Assembly (NCBI GenBank): GCA_958298945.1
Contig: OY282610.1
Coordinates: 68,197,088 to 68,261,087, forward strand
Source of the DNA: Atherix ibis
Lineage: Eukaryota > Arthropoda > Insecta > Diptera > Athericidae
Length of the DNA stretch: 64,000 bases
Direction of reading: 5' to 3'
Part shown: one piece after another, positions 62,528 to 64,000 of the stretch
How the letters are laid out: each line of letters starts with the position of its first letter
How positions within the stretch are numbered: position 1 is the stretch's first letter
Notes under the pieces: model-generated
Database searches by the model: none
What the model was told of the DNA's origin: nothing
Seen by the model: only the letters and a program-made list of their open reading frames with translations
Program-made: the position numbers and the translations under genes

Positions 62528-62714
62528 AGTGTTATGCAACTTCGCTTTAATTATAGCATCAAGTTTCTCTCACTAAAGTTTCTCTCACTAAAAAATTTTT
62601 TGCATTTATAACATTTTAAGTTGCAGTGGTTCATGAACTTTTAACTTTACTCTCTGAGCTTTTATGAAATCCGAGCACAAAACAGAAACTTTTAATGAGC
62701 TTGAGTTTCAGCGG

Positions 62715-63462
62715 TACTTTCGGCCATAGTAATTTTTTTCAAACAGCAACCGCCATTTATACGTCAGGTCGGACACTTCTGCGACTACACTCGTATTTGC
62801 TGCTTAATAATATTAGGCCATTTTTGTTTTAACACAAAAAAAAATTACAAAGGTCACTAAAAATTAGAGGGAACACTGCTGGGAACCCAACGCATTCCAA
62901 CATTTTGATTGTTCAACAACCAACATGGAATGCAGTTCGGAACCGCGTCAACTGATGAGCCGCAGCGAAACTGTCGGTTGTATTATTTTAAAATTGCAAA
63001 TAAAACGAAAAAAAAAAACAAATTTAAAACGTTAGTGGATTTATATGTACTCGTATACGAGGGTGCTTTTTATGTTACTGGTCTATTTAGTTTGGCCGCC
63101 ATTTTCATTTGGATTTGACAGTTGTAGGGAGTGGTCGATAACAATTTATTATGGAGCATCTAACGCCGAAAAAACGTGTGGGAATTATTAAAACATTTTA
63201 TTTAAATAATTATTCAGTTCTGAATACGCGAGGAAAATTATGACTTTTTTGGTGTTAATCATATGCCGAGCAACTCAACCATTCATCGTGTAATGAATGA
63301 TTTTAAAAATATTCACAAACTGGGAGATAAAGCCAACGTCCACCTGAAAAGATTGATGCAGTGAGGCGAGGTATTTGTTAAACAAGAATTGGGAATATCT
63401 CCATCATCTTTTTCATTAAAAAATCTCAAAGAAAGATTTACCTTTTTACCCGTATAAAATTC
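62715..63462. mobile_element. 748-bp insertion flanked by 21-bp direct repeats
   Basis: AATGAGCTTGAGTTTCAGCG plus G occurs exactly at 62694-62714 and again at 63463-63483. Copy A shows the uninterrupted arrangement (54263 onward). The inserted DNA contains a Tc1/mariner-like relic in its right half. The 21-base direct repeat is too long for a normal TA target duplication, so the insertion probably came by recombination or by a composite of events. Confidence 0.7.
63056..63448 (+). pseudogene. frameshifted Tc1/mariner-type transposase N-terminus
   Basis: A candidate left terminus, CGAGGGTGCTTTTTATGTTA, starts next to TA near 63057. An ATG at 63151 opens MEHLTPKKRVGIIKTFYLNN then YSVLNTRGKL. 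After a +1 frameshift the frame continues DFFGVNHMPSNSTIHRVMND and F, and later in another frame PPEKIDAVRRGI. This is the helix-turn-helix DNA-binding part of a Tc1/mariner-related transposase of the kind that usually begins with YT.EER..IVE. No DDE catalytic region is present. Confidence 0.7.
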
Positions 63463-63492
63463 AATGAGCTTGAGTTTCAGCGGACAAAATTT

Positions 63493-64000
63493 TTTGCTAC
63501 GTGTAAACTCGAAAATATAAGAATTTTCGATAAATAGTTTCCTATGTTAATAAACACGTCATAAAACGGAGTTTATTTGAATTTACACAGTAAACAAAAT
63601 TTATGTAAAAGTGATGTGACGTCATCATTTTATGAAGAAAATAACAAAAAAAACTGCGTTTGAGGCAAAATATTTTTAAATTAAAAATTTATTGAATTTC
63701 TAGCTAAAAATCGTTCACTAATAATATATTTTTCAGTTTTAAATATCCATATCAAGAAAGGAATTGTTGAAATTTTTAAACCATCAGAATTCGAATTAAG
63801 TTAATTTGTAGCGGTTTCGTTTGTTAATTGGTTTGTGTGCAGAAGAACAACAATATTGTCTGGGGAAATGCTGACAACGTGGCCAACCATGAAAATTATT
63901 CACCACACAAATATCCAATTCTACTCATAAGAATTAATTAGCATTTTGAATGTCGAACTCTCCACAACCAAATTCAACACAGCATGTATGTCCATGTTGG
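63493..64000. other. terminal stretch, nothing recognised
   Basis: AT-rich sequence to the end of the window without an identifiable gene, RNA or repeat terminus. Confidence 0.4.

Larger units (their letters stand above)
60702..63492 (+). repeat. U2-carrying repeat, copy C, interrupted by an insertion
   Basis: Collinear with copy A from GATAAAGAGA..GGTGT (about 60702) through a deleted U2 (61630) to AATGAGCTTGAGTTTCAGCG at 62694-62714. The repeat resumes at 63463 after a 748-base insertion. The left part (to about 61930) differs from copy A by many substitutions and indels. The part from about 61980 to 62560 is nearly identical to copy A. A local hairpin (about 61849-61914) has GGCCATGTGCAAATTGCATA as its left arm. 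Confidence 0.78.

Noticed and set aside
1..64000. CRISPR arrays, bacterial operons, integrons or rRNA genes
   Set aside because: The window is eukaryotic nuclear DNA with spliceosomal introns; the regular repeats lack unique spacers and are tandem arrays.
1..64000. tRNA genes
   Set aside because: I saw no convincing A-box/B-box pair with a cloverleaf on either strand; a covariance-model scan would be needed to exclude them.

Overview
This window is AT-rich animal nuclear DNA, almost certainly from a fly. It carries one complete, recognisable protein-coding gene on the + strand: alpha-actinin (Actn), coding span 3274-46800. The common exons plus either alternative exon 4 join without a frame break into an 895-codon protein. 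It has two calponin-homology (CH) domains, a neck, four spectrin repeats, a C-terminal EF-hand module and a C-terminal ESDL tail. Close agreement with Drosophila alpha-actinin (recalled, not searched) and Drosophila-like U2 snRNA sequences downstream suggest a brachyceran (higher) fly. The species cannot be named from this sequence.

Layout. 1-3273: AT-rich upstream sequence and 5' UTR. 3274-3387: exon 1. 3388-28598: a 25.2-kb first intron with several local tandem arrays and hairpins. 28599-29244: exons 2 and 3, completing most of the actin-binding domain. 29245-44426: a 15-kb stretch containing two interchangeable 86-nt exons, 4a (muscle-like, 33062-33147, with a possible 57-nt in-frame extension) and 4b (non-muscle-like, 36290-36375). 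It also holds a terminal-inverted-repeat element with an embedded minisatellite (36995-38856), another tandem array (39835-40560) and a large foldback element (43232-44057). 44427-46800: the compact 3' half of the gene, five exons with introns of 66-228 bp. 46801 to about 48050: AT-rich 3' flank with polyadenylation signals.

48-64 kb is an accessory region built from decayed mobile DNA. It contains a Jockey-type non-LTR retrotransposon relic, long foldbacks, a perfect 709-bp tandem duplication, two different mariner/Tc1-type transposase relics and a further frameshifted one, and a P-element/THAP9-like relic. It also contains a repeat family, at least 2 kb long, that carries U2 snRNA-like sequences. 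There are three U2 copies: + at 53163, - at 59629-59820, and a deleted + copy at 61630. The two full-length copies share a G-to-A change in the otherwise near-invariant branch-site recognition motif (GUAGUA to GUAAUA). Their flanks are repeat-like.

The most interesting points are the U2-carrying repeat family and the exon 4a/4b cassette. The two exons have equal length and phase, so only one can be used per transcript without breaking the frame. Most other long open frames are low-complexity or antisense artefacts.
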